Source: Pseudomonas sp. R4-35-07 (lineage in GTDB: Bacteria > Pseudomonadota > Gammaproteobacteria > Pseudomonadales > Pseudomonadaceae). Taken from it: a stretch of 64,000 nt of DNA. Position 1 is the first letter of the stretch; each line of letters begins with the position of its first letter. The notes beneath the pieces are model-generated. The model saw nothing but the letters and a program-made list of their open reading frames with translations. It was not told where the DNA came from and did not search any database. The position numbers were made by a program, and so were the translations under genes. Below, piece by piece: positions 1-10,011 of this stretch. The DNA lies in NCBI RefSeq assembly GCF_003852235.1, contig NZ_CP027732.1:930001-994000 (forward strand), in the 5' to 3' direction.

Positions 1-1396
1 GGGACACGTCCTGGCCGAGCACGCTGCGTTCGAAGCCACGGGCGCTGTCGGGGGCTTCGCCGTCGCCGAACGTACTGACCACGAACAAGGCATTTTCCGA
101 CTGGCTCAGGTCGTGCTGGCTAAGCGTGCCCAAGGGCTGCACCTTCACCGGCAGACCTGCTGCCTGCAATTGCCCGGCCGTCTGCCAGGCCAATTGTTCG
201 GCGAAACCGCTCTGGCTGGCGAAGCCGATCAACCAGGCCGGGGCATCGCTGGAGTGGGCGTCAAGACCCTTGCGTGCGTCCCTTACCTGGCGTTTTTTGC
301 GGCGCCGGTCGAGGTACAGCAACCAGCCGGTAATGAAGAACAGCGGCATGCATAACGCGCTCAGGGTGAGCACGATCCGCCCTGCCAGCCCCCAATAGCT
401 GCCGGTGTGCAGGGCATAGACGCTGGTCAACAACTGCGACTTATAGCTTTTGCTGGCGTAGCGCTCATGGGATTTGACCTCGCCGGTGGCCGGGTCCAGG
501 TTGATCTGGTTCAGTGCTCGGTCATGGGGTGAGTCTTCCAGCAGGTAATACACGGTGGCCGGTTGCCCGGCGACGGCCGGCAGCCGGATGTTGTAGGCGC
601 TCAAGCCAGGCCCGGCGTTGCTGTAGATGCTGCTCCAGATGGCCTCATAGTTGGTCACGTAGCTGGCCACGGGCGCAGGGCCTGCGGGCGGCGGGCCGCG
701 CTTGAGCGTGCGCTCGTTCTGCGGCGCGTCGGACAGCAGTTGGGTCACGCCACGGTTGTACCAGTCGTACGACCAATACAGCCCGGTCAGTGCCGCCAGC
801 AGATAAAACAGCAGGCACCAGGTGCCGAACACCGAGTGCAGGTCCCAATTGAAGCTGCGGCCTTTTTTACGCCAGTCCAGGGTCAACCACACGCGCCAGT
901 TCTTCACCTGGCGCGGCCAGCGCAGGTACAGGCCGGAGAGGCAGAAGAACAGCAGGATCAGGGTGCAGGCGCCAGTGATCGTGCGCCCGGTGTCGCCCAT
1001 CGCCAGGAAGCGGTGCAACTGCAGGATGAAGCCGAATACATCCTGGCCGACGGCGTCGCCCAGGTAGTCGCCGGTATACGGGTCGAAGTAGCGTAGCGGG
1101 CCCCGGCGCTCGCCCGGCGGCGGGGTGAAGGACACGCGCCCGGCATTGCCGCTGTCGCGTTCCACCCAGAGCATCGCCACGGTGTTGCCTTCGGTGGCTT
1201 CCAGTTTGCGCACCAGTTCGGCGGGCGGCAGCACCCCGGCTTCGCGCTTTTCAACATGCAAGACGTGCGGGTTCAGCGCCCGCAGTATTTCATCCTGGAA
1301 GGAGTACGCAGCCCCGGTGATCCCCATCAAGGCCAGCACCAGCCCGGCAGTGATGCCGAAGAACCAGTGCAACTGGAACAGGGTTTTCTTCAACAC
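1..1396 (-). CDS. PepSY/flavodoxin-type iron-uptake reductase, 3' end outside window
   Basis: Inner-membrane protein with a PepSY-associated four-helix core followed by a flavodoxin-like domain. Read on the minus strand from a GTG start, it opens with a helix ([20 protein letters not shown]), has a second block containing [12 protein letters not shown], and later shows [12 protein letters not shown] before a cytoplasmic RRRKKRQ stretch. It then enters a flavodoxin-type segment ([17 protein letters not shown] and [17 protein letters not shown]) and runs off the left edge. Such proteins are thought to reduce ferric siderophore or ferric iron in the periplasm using cytoplasmic NAD(P)H. It lies directly downstream of the TonB receptor on the same strand, as in the P. 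aeruginosa piu region. An upstream start cannot be excluded because the RBS is weak. Confidence 0.85.
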   Translation of the reverse strand, partial: MLKKTLFQLHWFFGITAGLVLALMGITGAAYSFQDEILRALNPHVLHVEKREAGVLPPAELVRKLEATEGNTVAMLWVERDSGNAGRVSFTPPPGERRGPLRYFDPYTGDYLGDAVGQDVFGFILQLHRFLAMGDTGRTITGACTLILLFFCLSGLYLRWPRQVKNWRVWLTLDWRKKGRSFNWDLHSVFGTWCLLFYLLAALTGLYWSYDWYNRGVTQLLSDAPQNERTLKRGPPPAGPAPVASYVTNYEAIWSSIYSNAGPGLSAYNIRLPAVAGQPATVYYLLEDSPHDRALNQINLDPATGEVKSHERYASKSYKSQLLTSVYALHTGSYWGLAGRIVLTLSALCMPLFFITGWLLYLDRRRKKRQVRDARKGLDAHSSDAPAWLIGFASQSGFAEQLAWQTAGQLQAAGLPVKVQPLGTLSQHDLSQSENALFVVSTFGDGEAPDSARGFERSVLGQDVS

Positions 1397-1481
1397 GTCG
1401 GACCGCCTCGCTCAACTGGTTATGAATGTCACGGCGCGCATTATGCCGTGGCTTATCGAGAAATATTCTGTTTAGCATGCA

Positions 1482-1514
1482 AAAGCCCCACGCATCCGAT
1501 GCGTGGGGCTCAAG
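1482..1514 (-). terminator. Rho-independent terminator after the TonB receptor gene
   Basis: A perfect GC-rich stem (AGCCCCACGCATC/GATGCGTGGGGCT) followed on the minus strand by a TTTT run, just beyond the receptor stop codon. It separates the receptor from the PepSY reductase gene, so the reductase probably has some independent transcription or depends on read-through. Confidence 0.8.
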
Positions 1515-1531
1515 TCGTGGCGCGCTTGCGC

Positions 1532-3817
1532 TTAGAAGTGGAAGCTGGTGGTCAGCAACGCCGTACGACCGGCCGCCTGGTTGGCGAAGTGCGAGGCGTA
1601 AGCCTTGTCGTAGTAGGTTTTGTCGGTAAGGTTCTGCACGTTCAATTGCAGGTCGACGTTTTTAGTCAGCTTGTAGCTGGCCATGGCGTCGTAGCGGGTG
1701 TAAGACGGCACGTACACCGTGTTGCCCGCATCGCCGTAAACCTCGTCGACGTAGAAGGCGCCGCCGCCGACGGTCAGCTTTGGCGTGATGTCGTAGGTGG
1801 TCCACAGACTGAACGAGTTCTTCGGCGTGTTGGGCATCTGGTTGCCAGCGTTGGAACCGGCGCTCACCACGCCGTTACGCCCGTTGAGGCCGGACTTGAC
1901 CAGTTCGCTGTCCAGGTAGGTGTACCCGGCGAACACTTGCCAGTGCTCGGTCAGCTTGCCGCTGGCGGACAACTCGACGCCGTCGACCCGTGATTCGCCG
2001 GCGTTCTCGTAGGTGAGGGCATCGACCAGGACGCGGGTGTTTTTCTTCTCGGTACGGAACACGGCGGCTGTCAGCGACAGGCGGTCGTGGAACAAATCCC
2101 ACTTGGTGCCCAGCTCGTAGTTGACCGTCTCTTCCGGCTGCAGGTCGCTGATGGCGGCACCGGCTGACAGCGGGTTGCCATCGGCGCCTTCACCCACCAG
2201 GCCACCGGCCGGGGTGGCCGACGTCGCGTAGGAAGCGTAGATACTGCCATTGTCCAGCGGCTTCCACACCAGGCCCGCCTGCCAGTTGAAGAACTGGCTG
2301 TCATCCTTGATTTTGCTGCGCCCGGTGGTGGCGTTGGTGTTGGCTTCGGTATCGAACGTATCGTAGCGCAGGCCCACGTTGAGCAGCCATTTCGGATCCA
2401 GCTCGATGGTGTCGAACACGTAGGCCGCGCGGCTGGTGGCCTTGGTGTTGGTGCCGTTGTAGTTGCGCGCGACGCTGCCGTTCCAGGCATCGTCCGGGTT
2501 CGGGTTGCTCAGCGAGGTGCACTGGCCACCCAGGCTGCCTTTGGCCACGGTGCACACCGGGTTGGCGTTGGGGCTGACGGTATAGCCGCTGACACGGGTT
2601 TCTTCACCGGTGAATTCCAGGCCGGTGGAGTAGGTGTTCTTGAAGCCCAGCGCCTGGAAGCTGCCGAACAGGTCGGTCTGGTTGGTGGTCGTGGTGGTGG
2701 TCGAGACGCGGCTGTTGGCACGACGCCACACAGTGCCGAACTTGTTGACGTTGAGCTTGCTGTCATCCGGCTGGGTGAGCACATAGTCTTGGCCGGTGCT
2801 GCCGTGGCGCAGGGTGTTCTTCAGCGTCATGTTGTCGTTCAGGTCATGCTCGATGGAGAACGTGCTGATGTCGGCGCGGGTCTTGCGGAAGTCACGGCTC
2901 TTCAAGCCATAGAAATTGTTGCTGTCGCCACCGTCGTCGGGTTTGTCATGCCCGTGGGCTGTGGCGGTCGACGAACCGTAGCCATACGGCATTCCCGAAT
3001 CCGGCAGGTCGTCGCTTTCCATGTGGTAGTAGCTGAGGTTGACGCGGGTCGGTGTGCCCAGGCCAAAGGTCAGCGACGGCGCCACACCCCAGCGGTCGTA
3101 ATTGATCGCGTCGCGACCGGCCACGTTTTGTTCGTGGCTCATCAGGTTCAGGCGAAATGCCGCGCTGTCGTCGAGGAACTGGCGGTTCACGTCGAGCACG
3201 TAGCGGCGGGTCTGGTCGGAACCGTAGGTGAAGCCGCCGTTGGTGAAGTCCCGCGCTTGTGGGGTTTTGCTCACCAGGTTGAGGCTGCCCCCGGCTGAGC
3301 CGCGACCGCCGAAGGACGAGTTCGGGCCCTTGCTGACTTCGATCGATTCAATGTCGAAGATCTCCCGGCTCTGGCCGCCGGTATCGCGCACGCCGTCCAG
3401 GTAGGTGTCGCCTTGGGCGTCGAAACCACGGATGAACGGACGGTCGCCCTGGGGGTTGCCGCCTTCACCGGCGCCGAAGGTAATCCCCGGTACGGTGCGC
3501 AGGGCATCCTGCAGCGAGGTGGCGGCGGTGTCTTTGAGCACTTGCTGCGGGACCACGGTGACCGAGCGCGGTGTGTCTACCAGCGGTGCGGTGTATTTCT
3601 GCGAAGCGGCTTTTTCTACCTGATAGGAGGGGGTGACCTGCTCCTGACCGGTAATGTTGGTGGCGCCGAGGGAGATAGGGTTGCGCTCGCCTTGTTGTTC
3701 GGTGTTCTCAGCCGCCTGCGCCAAGTGGGCGGCTGAGCTGGCGCTGAGGGCTACGCCGATGGCCGAAGCCAGCATGCGTGGTGAACTGGCGGTGGTTGTT
3801 GGTGTGGTGCGCGACAT
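1532..3817 (-). CDS. piuA: TonB-dependent catecholate siderophore receptor (PiuA/Fiu type)
   Basis: Outer-membrane ligand-gated channel of 761 residues. From ATG 3817 there is a signal peptide ending near AAHLAQA, then a TonB-box-like stretch, a plug domain ([19 protein letters not shown], the RGFDAQGD motif and the [22 protein letters not shown] signature split over about 20-residue stretches) and a 22-strand barrel ending in [10 protein letters not shown] with the terminal Phe. In the Fiu/PiuA family these receptors take up monomeric catechols and iron-catecholate breakdown products. The start is chosen over an in-frame upstream ATG because AAAGGA sits 7 bases before it. It is divergent from piuC with possible Fur sites between them, the same arrangement as the P. 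aeruginosa piu locus. Confidence 0.93.
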   Translation of the reverse strand: MSRTTPTTTASSPRMLASAIGVALSASSAAHLAQAAENTEQQGERNPISLGATNITGQEQVTPSYQVEKAASQKYTAPLVDTPRSVTVVPQQVLKDTAATSLQDALRTVPGITFGAGEGGNPQGDRPFIRGFDAQGDTYLDGVRDTGGQSREIFDIESIEVSKGPNSSFGGRGSAGGSLNLVSKTPQARDFTNGGFTYGSDQTRRYVLDVNRQFLDDSAAFRLNLMSHEQNVAGRDAINYDRWGVAPSLTFGLGTPTRVNLSYYHMESDDLPDSGMPYGYGSSTATAHGHDKPDDGGDSNNFYGLKSRDFRKTRADISTFSIEHDLNDNMTLKNTLRHGSTGQDYVLTQPDDSKLNVNKFGTVWRRANSRVSTTTTTTNQTDLFGSFQALGFKNTYSTGLEFTGEETRVSGYTVSPNANPVCTVAKGSLGGQCTSLSNPNPDDAWNGSVARNYNGTNTKATSRAAYVFDTIELDPKWLLNVGLRYDTFDTEANTNATTGRSKIKDDSQFFNWQAGLVWKPLDNGSIYASYATSATPAGGLVGEGADGNPLSAGAAISDLQPEETVNYELGTKWDLFHDRLSLTAAVFRTEKKNTRVLVDALTYENAGESRVDGVELSASGKLTEHWQVFAGYTYLDSELVKSGLNGRNGVVSAGSNAGNQMPNTPKNSFSLWTTYDITPKLTVGGGAFYVDEVYGDAGNTVYVPSYTRYDAMASYKLTKNVDLQLNVQNLTDKTYYDKAYASHFANQAAGRTALLTTSFHF

Positions 3818-3884
3818 GACGTGTCCTTTCCCCAAGGATGTGAGGTCGCGGAATATAGGGCTAACAAGACTTTCTATCAATTGC

Positions 3885-3904
3885 GATACATTGCTATTCG
3901 CATC
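3885..3904. promoter_or_regulatory. Possible Fur-binding site in the piuA-piuC intergenic region
   Basis: Partly palindromic GATACATTGCTATTCGCATC with flanking GCGA/TCGC arms, located in the divergent promoter region of two genes normally controlled by Fur. The match to the 19-bp consensus is imperfect (about 8 of 19), so this is a context-supported guess. Confidence 0.35.
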
Positions 3905-3974
3905 GAATTTACATTCTTTACACTTTTTGCTTACGGTTTTTACGGACTCGTTCGTCTCGACGTTTTACACAGAG

Positions 3975-3993
3975 GATAAGAATCAATACCATT
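3975..3993. promoter_or_regulatory. Candidate Fur box upstream of piuC
   Basis: GATAAGAATCAATACCATT matches about 11 of 19 positions of the Fur consensus and lies 30 bases before the piuC start. Iron-starvation induction of piuC is established in related species; the site itself is inferred by eye. Confidence 0.45.
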
Positions 3994-4022
3994 GGCACCC
4001 CTCTGATCGCAGGTATTGCCCC

Positions 4023-4703
4023 ATGTTGCTGCATATTCCCGGCCTGTTCTCACGCGAGGAAGTGCAGCGCATTCGCCAAGCCCTGGAAGCGGCCGAATGG
4101 GCCGACGGCAAAGTCACCGCCGGCCATCAGTCCGCCAAGGCCAAGCACAACCTGCAATTGCCCGAAGGCCACCCGTTGGCCAAGGAAATCGGCGCGGCGA
4201 TGCTGGAGCGCTTGTGGAGCAACCCGTTGTTTATGTCAGCGGCGTTACCGCACAAGGTGTTTCCGCCGTTGCTCAACTGTTACACCGCCGGTGGCAGTTT
4301 CGACTTCCATATCGACAACGCCGTGCGTCAACCCAAAGGCAGCCACGAGCGCGTGCGCACCGATCTGTCGTCCACGCTGTTCTTCAGCGACCCCGACGAA
4401 TACGACGGCGGCGAGCTGGAAATCCAGGACACCTTCGGCCTGCAGCGCGTCAAGCTCCCCGCCGGCGATATGGTGCTGTACCCCGGCTCCAGCCCGCACA
4501 AGGTCAACGCGGTGACACGCGGCGCGCGCTACGCCTCGTTTTTCTGGACCCAGAGCCTGGTGCGCGAAGACAGCCAGCGCACCCTGCTGTTCGAAATGGA
4601 CGGCGCCATCCAGCAACTGAGCCGCGACGTGCCTGATCATCCGGCGCTGATCCAGCTCACCGGCACCTATCACAACCTGCTGCGTCGCTGGGTCGAGGTC
4701 TGA
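4023..4703 (+). CDS. piuC: PKHD-type Fe(II)/2-oxoglutarate-dependent hydroxylase PiuC
   Basis: 226 residues, the normal length for the PiuC/YbiX family. The double-stranded beta-helix Fe(II) ligands are visible: HxD in FDFHIDNAV (about residue 97) and the distal His in [10 protein letters not shown] (about 158), with the 2-oxoglutarate-binding Arg in [10 protein letters not shown]. Members are found beside siderophore receptors and affect sensitivity to siderophore-conjugated beta-lactams in Pseudomonas; the natural substrate is not firmly known. The ATG at 4023 gives the family-standard N-terminus [10 protein letters not shown]; the longer upstream reading frame runs through the promoter and is not coding. 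The Sel1 gene starts 1 base after its stop. Confidence 0.94.
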   Translation: MLLHIPGLFSREEVQRIRQALEAAEWADGKVTAGHQSAKAKHNLQLPEGHPLAKEIGAAMLERLWSNPLFMSAALPHKVFPPLLNCYTAGGSFDFHIDNAVRQPKGSHERVRTDLSSTLFFSDPDEYDGGELEIQDTFGLQRVKLPAGDMVLYPGSSPHKVNAVTRGARYASFFWTQSLVREDSQRTLLFEMDGAIQQLSRDVPDHPALIQLTGTYHNLLRRWVEV

Positions 4704-4704
4704 G

Positions 4705-5454
4705 ATGGGATTCCTGTTGCGTCGCCAGGAAGTGCTCAGCGTCGAGCAGCTGCAATCGATGCTCGATGATTCACCGATACGCGCGGCCCAGGCGATCCTG
4801 ATCGCGGCCAGGGAAGGCGTGGTCGATGCCCAGGCCTTGCTCGGGCAGATCCTGCTGCAAGGACGCGGCATCGCACGGGATGAAGCACTGGCGTTGCGCT
4901 GGTTCCGGATTGCCGCCCAGGGCGGGCATTTGATGGCGCGCAATATGATTGGGCGGTGTCTGGAGCATGGTTGGGGTTGCACGGTGGATGAGGCGGCGGC
5001 TGCGCGTGAATACCGGCTGGCAGCAGAGGCCGGGCTGGATTGGGGGCAGTACAACTATGCCAACCTATTGGCGACCGGCCGTGGCGTTGTGCAAGATCAG
5101 GCCCAAGCGCTGATGCTTTATAGCCAGGCGGCAGAGCAGGGCCATGCCAAGTCGATGAACCTGGTGGGGCGCTATCTGGAAGACGGGCAGTATTGCCCGA
5201 GGGATTTTGAAGCGGCCGTTGAGTGGTACCGGCGTTCAGCCGAAGCCGGGGATTTTCGTGGGCAGTTCAGTTATGCGGCGGTGTTGGCAGATGGTGGCCA
5301 AATCGAAGCGGCGCTGGAGTGGTTGCACAAGGCGCTGGCAGGCGGGAATCTCAAGTTCTTACGGATAGCACACCAGACGCTGGCAGCGGCCAACCATCCA
5401 AAGATTCGCGCGATGGCTGAAGCCTTTCGACAACGCGCTGCCAATTTCTCTTAG
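4705..5454 (+). CDS. Sel1-repeat (SLR) protein co-operonic with piuC
   Basis: 249 residues made largely of Sel1-type helical repeats: AQALLGQILLQGRGIARDEA, then KSMNLVGRYLEDG and FRGQFSYAAVLADGG units, spaced by 36-38 residues. There is no signal peptide, so a cytoplasmic scaffold role is likely. It begins immediately after the piuC stop, so the two are translationally coupled and the protein is presumably made under the same iron-limited conditions. A Sel1 protein also follows piuC in P. aeruginosa. The molecular partner is unknown. Confidence 0.85.
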   Translation: MGFLLRRQEVLSVEQLQSMLDDSPIRAAQAILIAAREGVVDAQALLGQILLQGRGIARDEALALRWFRIAAQGGHLMARNMIGRCLEHGWGCTVDEAAAAREYRLAAEAGLDWGQYNYANLLATGRGVVQDQAQALMLYSQAAEQGHAKSMNLVGRYLEDGQYCPRDFEAAVEWYRRSAEAGDFRGQFSYAAVLADGGQIEAALEWLHKALAGGNLKFLRIAHQTLAAANHPKIRAMAEAFRQRAANFS

Positions 5455-5592
5455 CTCATCTGAGCCAGACCGGGGCATAAAAAGCGGGTGCTGAAGGATC
5501 ATCGGTATGCGTCGCGGTCAGGTTTTCTGGCGACGGCAGCGCTGCGTGAGCTATCTGCCTCACGCAATGCGCGAAATTGCACCTGACAGCCA

Positions 5593-5625
5593 TAAAAAAG
5601 CCCATGAAACGTCATGGGCTTTTTA
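5593..5625 (-). terminator. Rho-independent terminator after speC
   Basis: Stem AAGCCCATGA/TCATGGGCTT with A/T runs on both sides, so it can act in both directions. It lies 13 bases beyond the speC stop on the minus strand and also faces the Sel1 gene. Confidence 0.8.
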
Positions 5626-5637
5626 GTTGGCGCTTTC

Positions 5638-6801
5638 TTACACGTAAAACGACTTCAACGGCGGAAACCCATTGAACTCAACTGCGCTGTAGCTGGTGGT
5701 ATAGGCACCGGTCGACAGCCAGTACATGCGGTCACCAATGGCCAGGTTCAGCGGCAGGCCGTACTTGTAGTTTTCGTACATGATGTCGGCGCTGTCGCAG
5801 GTCGGGCCGGCGATGACCACTTCTTCCATCTCGCCTTTCTTCTCGGTCCAGATCGGGAACTTGATGGCTTCGTCCATGGTTTCGATCAGGCCGGAGAATT
5901 TGCCCACGTCCGTGTACACCCAACGCTCGACGGCGGTTCGCGATTTACGCGCCACCAGCACCACTTCACTGACCAGGATGCCGGCGTTGGCGATCAACGA
6001 GCGGCCGGGCTCGAGGATGATTTCCGGCAGCTCATCACCGAAGTCTTCCTTGAGGAAACGGATGATTTCCTCGGCGTAGGTTTCCAGGCTGTTGGTGCGG
6101 GTGATGTAGTTGGCCGGGAAGCCGCCGCCCATGTTGATCAGCTTCAGATGAATGCCGTCTTCTTCCTTCAAGCGTTCGAAGATCACTTTGACCTTGGCGA
6201 TCGCCGCATCCCATACGCTGATGTCGCGCTGCTGCGAGCCGACGTGGAACGAGATGCCGTAAGGCACCAGGCCCAGGTCGCGGGCGAGGATCAGCAGGTC
6301 CATGGCCATGTCGGTCTGGCAGCCGAACTTGCGCGACAACGGCCAGTCAGCCGTGGTGGAGCCTTCGGTGAGGATACGCACATAGACTTTCGAGCCCGGC
6401 GCGGCCTTGGCGATGTTGCGCAGGTCGGCTTCGGAGTCGGTGGAGAACAGGCGCACGCCTTTCTCATAGAAGTAGCGGATGTCCTTGGACTTCTTGATGG
6501 TGTTGCCGTAGCTGATACGGTCGGCGCTGACGCCGCGGTCCATGACCTTGTCCAGCTCGTAGATCGACGCGATATCGAAGCTCGAACCCTTGTCTTTCAA
6601 CAGGTCGATGATCTCGACAGCCGGGTTGGCCTTGACCGCGTAATACACCTTGGCGAATTCGAAACCGGCGCGCAGGTCATCGTAGGCCTGGCTGATCATC
6701 GCGGTGTCGATCACCACGAACGGGGTTTCTTGCTTGTCGGCGAACGCCTTCATTTTGTCAAACGTGGCGCGCGCGAAATAGTCTTCGACGTTGATCGACA
6801 T
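5638..6801 (-). CDS. speC: Ornithine decarboxylase, fold III PLP enzyme
   Basis: Decarboxylates ornithine to putrescine in polyamine synthesis. It has 387 residues, the same as P. aeruginosa SpeC (PA4519). The alanine-racemase-like barrel carries the PLP lysine in YYAVKANPAV (about residue 49), HVGSQQRD (about 188) and the C-terminal GPTCDSAD motif with the conserved Cys and Asp of the ornithine/lysine decarboxylase family. Start chosen at ATG 6801, which has AGGAG 9 bases upstream; the upstream in-frame ATG lacks a ribosome site. Some family members accept lysine, so mixed activity is possible. Confidence 0.93.
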   Translation of the reverse strand: MSINVEDYFARATFDKMKAFADKQETPFVVIDTAMISQAYDDLRAGFEFAKVYYAVKANPAVEIIDLLKDKGSSFDIASIYELDKVMDRGVSADRISYGNTIKKSKDIRYFYEKGVRLFSTDSEADLRNIAKAAPGSKVYVRILTEGSTTADWPLSRKFGCQTDMAMDLLILARDLGLVPYGISFHVGSQQRDISVWDAAIAKVKVIFERLKEEDGIHLKLINMGGGFPANYITRTNSLETYAEEIIRFLKEDFGDELPEIILEPGRSLIANAGILVSEVVLVARKSRTAVERWVYTDVGKFSGLIETMDEAIKFPIWTEKKGEMEEVVIAGPTCDSADIMYENYKYGLPLNLAIGDRMYWLSTGAYTTSYSAVEFNGFPPLKSFYV

Positions 6802-7160
6802 GCTGGGAACTCCTAAGGGCAAACTGTAGTAATCAATGGGTGCAACTGAACGTCCTCCGTATCCCCACTTTGGTTCGCCTACTTCCCAAGGCATGTCGCC
6901 GAAAGCAAAAAGGCCATGGGATACGCTTCCCTTGGCCTTGCTGTCTCGTCGTCAGTACTTGAGCCGGATGGATCGTTTCCAGCATGGACGTTCGGCGCGA
7001 ACTTTAGGGCGTGAGGGGCTTGAGATCAACTAAAAATGTCGCGTTTTTGCACGCGTTCGTCGCGCGACCCCGTGCAGCTACTATGTAACCGACCGGTGTG
7101 ACGGATTGATGTTCCCCGGATGGGTGAAATCCACGGTATTTCCCTGACACACCAGAGAGC

Positions 7161-7258
7161 AAAATGTGGGAGGGGGCTTGCTCCCGATGGCGGTGGGTCA
7201 GTCACATCATCAGTCACTGAAACACTGCTATCGGGAGTAAGCCCCCTCCCACATTTTT
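7161..7258. repeat. REPIN-type inverted repeat (GTGGGAGGGGGCTTGC family)
   Basis: Two oppositely oriented copies of a REP-like unit (TGTGGGAGGGGGCTTGCTCC and its inverse) enclose a short spacer with GATGGCGGTGG and a matching inverted GATAGCAGTG-type arm. Such doublets are abundant in P. fluorescens genomes and are mobilised by RAYT-type transposases. It lies just downstream of the opuCA-like stop. Confidence 0.85.
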
Positions 7259-7275
7259 AACTGTGTTGTGCCAAG

Positions 7276-8433
7276 TCAGGCCAGTGCGGTCTCAGCTGGG
7301 GAAACAATGCTGGTCTTGCCCCCACGCGACTTACCGGAACTCAGGTACTCGGCAATCGACTCCTGCGTCACCTCGCCCAGGAACACCCGCTCCGCATCCA
7401 TCACCGGCAACCACGAACGGTTGAACTCGTACATCCGCGACAGCAGGATGCGCAAGTGCTCGTCATACGCGGCGGTGGCGTTGAATTCGCGCAGGTACTG
7501 GCCGCAGGTACCGGTCTGACGGTGCAAGTCGCGACGGCGTACATAGCCCAGCGCCTTATTCTCGGCGCAGGTGACCACCACATAGCGGCGGTCGTGCTCG
7601 TCCATCAGCTCCAGTGCATCGGCCACCGGTGTTTCCGGGCTCACCGACGGCGCGTTGTCCGCTGCATCTTCGGCCTTCACCAGCAGCAGGCGCTTGAGGG
7701 TGCTGTCCTGGCCGACGAAATTGCTCACGAACTCGTCCGCCGGGTGCGCCAGCAGCGTATCGGGATGGTCGATCTGCAGCAGCTTGCCGGCGCGGAAGAT
7801 CGCAATCTTGTCCCCCAGCTTGATGGCTTCGTCGATGTCGTGGCTGACCATGATCACGGTCTTGTTCAGCGCGCGTTGCATCTCGAAGAATTCGTTCTGG
7901 ATCATCTCGCGGTTGATCGGGTCGACCGCGCCGAACGGTTCATCCATCAGCAGCAACGGTGCATCCGCCGCCAGGGCGCGGATAACGCCGATGCGCTGTT
8001 GCTGCCCGCCCGACAGTTCACGCGGATAGCGATGCAGATACTGCTTGGGTTCCAGCTTGATCATGCTCATCAGCTCGCGGGCGCGGTCGTGGCATTTCTG
8101 TTTGTCCCAGCCGAGCAGCTTGGGCACCACCACGATGTTTTCTTCGATGGTCATGTTCGGGAACAGGCCGATCTGCTGGATCACGTAGCCGATATTGCGA
8201 CGCAGGGTCACTTCATCAAGGTCGGTGGTGTCTTCGCCATTGATCAGGATCTTGCCCGACGTGGGCTTGATCAGGCGGTTGATCATTTTCAGCGTGGTGC
8301 TCTTGCCACAGCCCGAAGGGCCGAGGAACACACAAATTTCGCCTTCGTTGACGGTCAGGCTGACATCGTTGACGGCGGTGACAGTCTTGCCGTTGCTTTG
8401 AAAAGTCTTGGACAGGTTTTGAAGTTCGATCAT
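7276..8433 (-). CDS. Quaternary amine ABC transporter ATPase with CBS domains (OpuCA type)
   Basis: 385-residue ATPase of a betaine/choline/carnitine uptake system. Walker A GPSGCGKST (about residue 38), signature LSGGQQQRIG and Walker B LLLMDEPFGAVD are intact. The C-terminal ~120 residues form a CBS pair (VADALELMDEHDRRYVVVT, and RSWLPVMDAERVFLGEVT), the osmosensing/nucleotide-sensing module of OpuA/OpuC-type ATPases. Start at ATG 8433, overlapping the permease stop by ATGA; the upstream frame belongs to the permease. First-listed component of the four-gene opu operon but last transcribed. Confidence 0.92.
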   Translation of the reverse strand: MIELQNLSKTFQSNGKTVTAVNDVSLTVNEGEICVFLGPSGCGKSTTLKMINRLIKPTSGKILINGEDTTDLDEVTLRRNIGYVIQQIGLFPNMTIEENIVVVPKLLGWDKQKCHDRARELMSMIKLEPKQYLHRYPRELSGGQQQRIGVIRALAADAPLLLMDEPFGAVDPINREMIQNEFFEMQRALNKTVIMVSHDIDEAIKLGDKIAIFRAGKLLQIDHPDTLLAHPADEFVSNFVGQDSTLKRLLLVKAEDAADNAPSVSPETPVADALELMDEHDRRYVVVTCAENKALGYVRRRDLHRQTGTCGQYLREFNATAAYDEHLRILLSRMYEFNRSWLPVMDAERVFLGEVTQESIAEYLSSGKSRGGKTSIVSPAETALA

Positions 8434-9083
8434 TTGAGCAATCCTTTTGGAGTCAGCGAGCGTTGCAGCCATTGCAAGAGCAGGTCGGCGAAGATGGCCA
8501 GGAGACTGACCAGCACGGCGCCGACGATCAGCATCGACATGTCGCTGCGGCTGATGGAAGCCAGAATAAGTACGCCCAGGCCGCCGGCACCGATGGTGGC
8601 GGAGATGGTCATCACGCCGATGTTCATCACCACGGCGGTGCGCACACCGGCGAGGATCACCGGCACGGCAATCGGCAGCTCGACCATGCGCAGGCGCTGG
8701 GCGAAGGTCATCCCGATGCCCTTGGCGGCTTCGCGAATGCCCGGTTCGACACCGGTGAGCGCCAGGTAGGTGTTACGCATGATCGGCAACAGGGAGTAGA
8801 GGAACACGGCGGTGATCGCCGGCATCGGCCCCAGGCCCTGGCCGAACTTGGAGTAGAACGGCAGCAGCAGGCCGAACAGCGCGATGGACGGTACGGTCAG
8901 CAGCACCGTGGCGCTGGCCTGCAGCGGGCCGGCCAGGGTCGGGAACCGCGTCATCAGGATGCCCAGGGGCACGCCGATCAAGATCGCGAGGACAACCGCG
9001 ACGCCGACCAGGGTGATGTGCTGCCAGGTTAGTTGCAGGACTTGGGCCCAATCAAGGTGGGAAAAGGCGTTGAGAAATTCCAT
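8430..9083 (-). CDS. OpuC-type ABC transporter permease 1
   Basis: 217-residue inner-membrane permease with about five to six helices, for example ITLVGVAVVLAILIGVPLGI and PAITAVFLYSLLPIMRNTYL. The binding-protein-dependent transport loop (EAAKGIGMTFAQRLRMVELP) contacts the ATPase. Its stop overlaps the ATPase start, and its start is 11 bases after the binding-protein stop. OpuC systems use two short permeases that form a heterodimer; the partner is at 10012-10728. Confidence 0.9.
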   Translation of the reverse strand: MEFLNAFSHLDWAQVLQLTWQHITLVGVAVVLAILIGVPLGILMTRFPTLAGPLQASATVLLTVPSIALFGLLLPFYSKFGQGLGPMPAITAVFLYSLLPIMRNTYLALTGVEPGIREAAKGIGMTFAQRLRMVELPIAVPVILAGVRTAVVMNIGVMTISATIGAGGLGVLILASISRSDMSMLIVGAVLVSLLAIFADLLLQWLQRSLTPKGLLK

Positions 9084-9094
9084 GTCTTTTCCTC

Positions 9095-9991
9095 TTATTG
9101 ATTGATCGGATGCTGGCGCAGGAAATCTGCGGCAACAGCGGACGGGCTTTCATGGTCGACGTCGACCCGCGCATTCAGCTGGCGCATGGTTGCGTCGTCG
9201 AACAGCGCGGCCAGTGGCTTGAGCTCGGCCGCCAGTTGCGGGTGCTGGTCGAGGTATTCCTGGCGGATCACCGGGGCGGCGGTGTAGTCCGGGAAGTAGT
9301 GCTTGTCGTCTTCGAGCAGCTTGAGTTTGAAGGCATTCAGGCGACCGTCGGTGGTGTAGACCAGGCCGGCAAACACCTGGCCATTGCGCAACGCGGTGTA
9401 GACCAGGCCTGCGTCCATCTGCCGGGTGTTTTTGCGCGTGAGGTTCATGTCGTACAGCTTGACCATGCCGGCCAGGCCGTCGGAGCGGTTGGCGAACTCG
9501 GTGTCCAGGGCGACCAGGCGGTGTTCCCGGGTGTCTGCGGCCATGGCGTGGGTGAGGTCACTGATGCTGTTGATCTCGGGATGTTCCTTGGCGACTTTCT
9601 CCGGCAACGCCAGGGCGTAGGTGTTGCTGAAGCGCGACGGCGAGAGCCAGACCAGGCCTTTTTTTGCGTCGAGTTCCTTCACGCGAGCGTAGGACTGTGC
9701 GCTGTCGAGTTTCTCGTCGATGTGGTTGTACGCCACCAGCGACACGCCGGTGTATTCCCAGATCAGGTCCAGTTGCCCGCTTTCCTGGGCGCTGCGCGCC
9801 AGGTTACTGCCCAGGCCACCCGTCACGCGGGCGTCGTAGCCCTTGGTGCGCAGGTACTGGGAGGTGATTTCGGCGAGCAGGGTCTGTTCGGTGAACACCC
9901 GTGCGCCGATGCGGATTACCGGTTTTTCAGCGGCTTGCGCAAAACCTGCAAACAGCAGGGCGCAGCTCAATATCAGGGTCAGTTTTTTCAT
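9095..9991 (-). CDS. Quaternary amine-binding protein of the OpuC-type transporter
   Basis: 298 residues. An N-terminal signal peptide (MKKLTLILSCALLFAGFAQA) is followed by an OpuAC-type domain opening with VIRIGARVFTEQTLLAEITS. No lipobox Cys is seen, so it is a soluble periplasmic protein, as expected in a Gram-negative. The LDLIWEYTGVSL segment is typical of osmoprotectant/choline-binding members. Starting at 9991 places the signal peptide at the N-terminus; the upstream frame overlaps the second permease. Ligand (choline, carnitine, betaine) cannot be decided from sequence. Confidence 0.9.
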   Translation of the reverse strand: MKKLTLILSCALLFAGFAQAAEKPVIRIGARVFTEQTLLAEITSQYLRTKGYDARVTGGLGSNLARSAQESGQLDLIWEYTGVSLVAYNHIDEKLDSAQSYARVKELDAKKGLVWLSPSRFSNTYALALPEKVAKEHPEINSISDLTHAMAADTREHRLVALDTEFANRSDGLAGMVKLYDMNLTRKNTRQMDAGLVYTALRNGQVFAGLVYTTDGRLNAFKLKLLEDDKHYFPDYTAAPVIRQEYLDQHPQLAAELKPLAALFDDATMRQLNARVDVDHESPSAVAADFLRQHPINQ

Positions 9992-10011
9992 GTGATTTCC
10001 TTTGCCAAGCC

